In this document: one piece after another, positions 6,176 through 7,477 of the stretch
How the letters are laid out: every line of letters begins with the position of its first letter
Position numbering within the stretch: the first letter of the stretch is position 1
NCBI GenBank assembly: GCA_030044775.1
Contig: JASICF010000233.1
Span: 1-7,477 of the forward strand
Origin: Candidatus Sulfotelmatobacter sp.
Lineage (GTDB): Bacteria; Acidobacteriota; Terriglobia; Terriglobales; Acidobacteriaceae
Direction: 5' to 3'
Length of the DNA: 7,477 nucleotides
Made by a program: the position numbers and the translations under genes
Notes under the pieces: model-generated
Seen by the model: only the letters and a program-made list of their open reading frames with translations
Databases searched by the model: none
What the model was told of the DNA's origin: nothing

Positions 6176-7477
6176 TCAGTCTTTTAAAGCAACCACGGAT
6201 ACGGAAAAGGGCAAGAGTCGTACTTTCACATCTGCAACATTTTGCATCAGCGTGTCTGGCGACGTTCCTCCAACGGTCTGAATTGCAGCGCCGAGGCATT
6301 CTTTTGGCAGCTCCACGGTGACTTCGCGATTTCGTTCGTTAATCAGCAGCAGCTTTCGATGGCCATCGCGAACAAAAGCCTGGGCATCGACGGCATCGGA
6401 CTCCGCCAGCGAGCCGTTGCTTTTTATCGTGGTATCAACCAGGTTGTCTCCGGGGCCAAAATTATTCTTGAGCAGCTGCAGAACGGTGAAGCGCGCGTTG
6501 GGTTTTCCGTTTGTCCAGTCAATCATGCTTACGCTGGGGAACTGAGAGGGATACCCTACTAACTGCGACTCGCCGATTGAATCAATACCGAGTTTTGCCA
6601 ACTCGAGATAGAGGTAGCCATACATCGCTCCACTGAGATTCCAGTAGGCGGCAGGAATTGGTTTCTCGACGTGGTTCGGTTCGCCCTGGACCATATCGCC
6701 CGGCAGAATTGAGCCGGCCTCGTTGACCATGACTTTGGTTAAAGGCGACTGGCGGTCGCGAATTTCGAGAATGTAACGCGTGACCGCCAGAAACTCGCTG
6801 GCCTGGGAAAAGAAAGTGTATTGCCAATCGTCCACCGTCTGATCCCCGGTCGGCGTGGCGTAGAAATGAAAGGAGATGTAGTCCAGCGGCACGCCCTCCC
6901 TGTGATTCCGAGCGTCCAGAAAATAGGAGAACATTCGCGGAGCGTCAGAGGGGTTAGATAAAGCGAGAGCCACAAATTTCATTTGCGGCGCAACTTTGAG
7001 CACCGCCTGGGTCACCGCGTCATAGCGCTCCACGTATTGCTGCGGTCTGGTGTCGTGTTCTCCATCGATCTCGTTAAATACTTCCCAGTAACGGAGGTCG
7101 TAGTGATGCCCGGAGGCGTGAAATTTTCCCAGTTCGTCGGTAAAACCGCCCTGCGTGTACCAGCCGGCAAGCCGCGCATAATAGTCGGCCATTGCCTGCA
7201 CGTTGGTCAGGTCGGTGCCTTGCGTATAGTCCCAAAAAACTTGATTCGGATCGTCGGGATACACGACCGGCACCGGCGTCCTAAACATCCACTGCGGCAT
7301 GGTGCTGAAGCTGAAGACGCTGCTATGCCCCTCGGAAGCGCGGAGGAAATCGTCGACCAATGGGTCCATGTATTGGAAGTCCCAGAAGGTCTGATCTGCC
7401 TCCGGCGGGCGCAACTCTGCAACCGCCATTTTCGGATATGGAAACCAGAACGCATAACGAACATAGTCAGCCCCCAG
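6176..7477 (-). CDS. GH39-like glycoside hydrolase (clan GH-A fold), N-terminus cut by window edge
   Basis: The frame is open to the right edge, and the 16 codons before the first internal ATG (7429) read LGADYVRYAFWFPYPK, which looks coding, so the gene starts outside the window. The visible part has 433 residues. It resembles GH39 beta-xylosidase or iduronidase-type enzymes, which release sugars from glycans by a retaining mechanism. In fragment numbering the acid/base candidate is E136 in YWEVFNEID (codon 7072-7070), and the nucleophile candidate is E253 in VMVNEAGS (codon 6721-6719). Between them ISFHFYATP (201-209) is a typical barrel strand. Later segments PAAYWNLSGAMYGYLYLELA and GESQLVGYPSQFPSVSMIDW belong to the barrel end. 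The last 80 residues look like a beta-sandwich (LLINERNREVTVELP). A signal peptide cannot be checked. It lies 135 bases upstream of the GH18 gene in the same direction. The clan is well supported; exact family and substrate are not. Confidence 0.75.
   Translation of the reverse strand: MGADYVRYAFWFPYPKMAVAELRPPEADQTFWDFQYMDPLVDDFLRASEGHSSVFSFSTMPQWMFRTPVPVVYPDDPNQVFWDYTQGTDLTNVQAMADYYARLAGWYTQGGFTDELGKFHASGHHYDLRYWEVFNEIDGEHDTRPQQYVERYDAVTQAVLKVAPQMKFVALALSNPSDAPRMFSYFLDARNHREGVPLDYISFHFYATPTGDQTVDDWQYTFFSQASEFLAVTRYILEIRDRQSPLTKVMVNEAGSILPGDMVQGEPNHVEKPIPAAYWNLSGAMYGYLYLELAKLGIDSIGESQLVGYPSQFPSVSMIDWTNGKPNARFTVLQLLKNNFGPGDNLVDTTIKSNGSLAESDAVDAQAFVRDGHRKLLLINERNREVTVELPKECLGAAIQTVGGTSPDTLMQNVADVKVRLLPFSVSVVALKD

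Noticed and set aside
1..7477. CRISPR arrays, tRNA or rRNA genes, insertion sequences, attachment sites
   Set aside because: I saw no regularly spaced repeats, no cloverleaf candidates, no transposase-like frames and no terminal inverted repeats with target duplications.

Overview
The window looks like a chromosomal segment from a soil-type Acidobacteriota, probably class Terriglobia. This is an inference from gene content and style, not from a marker gene. The signs are a lipoprotein made of tandem ASH ('choice-of-anchor D') repeats, a secreted FG-GAP/VCBS beta-propeller ending in an Ig-like domain, an acidobacterial-looking GH39-type glycosidase, moderately high GC, and roomy intergenic gaps. 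I see no tRNA, rRNA, CRISPR array, transposase or phage gene.

Layout. Bases 1-1025 (minus) hold the N-terminal 341 residues of phosphoenolpyruvate carboxylase (ppc), which runs off the left edge. A 244-base divergent gap (1026-1269) holds candidate start signals for ppc, a weak promoter candidate and a stem-loop just before the next gene. Bases 1270-2946 (plus) encode a 558-residue lipoprotein with four ASH repeats and a C-terminal fibronectin type III-like domain. A 165-base gap between convergent genes (2947-3111) carries three perfect-arm hairpins, the first being the best terminator candidate. Bases 3112-4698 (minus) encode a secreted seven-repeat FG-GAP/VCBS propeller. Bases 4895-6040 (minus) encode a secreted GH18 chitinase-like enzyme with an intact catalytic motif. 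Bases 6176-7477 (minus) encode a GH39-like glycoside hydrolase whose N-terminus lies beyond the right edge.

How they may work together. ppc is central metabolism (anaplerotic oxaloacetate supply) and is probably unrelated to the rest. The three minus-strand genes at 3112-7477 share direction and are, or probably are, exported. Two are glycosidases and one is a propeller of the kind used for adhesion or ligand binding, so a small glycan-degradation group is plausible. The 135- and 196-base gaps argue against a tight operon. The ASH lipoprotein points towards this group from the other side and would sit at the cell surface or periplasm.

I did not find a clearly new system. The points most worth checking are a possible one-base homopolymer frameshift at the start of ppc, the stem-loop at the lipoprotein start, and the function of the glycosidase/propeller group.
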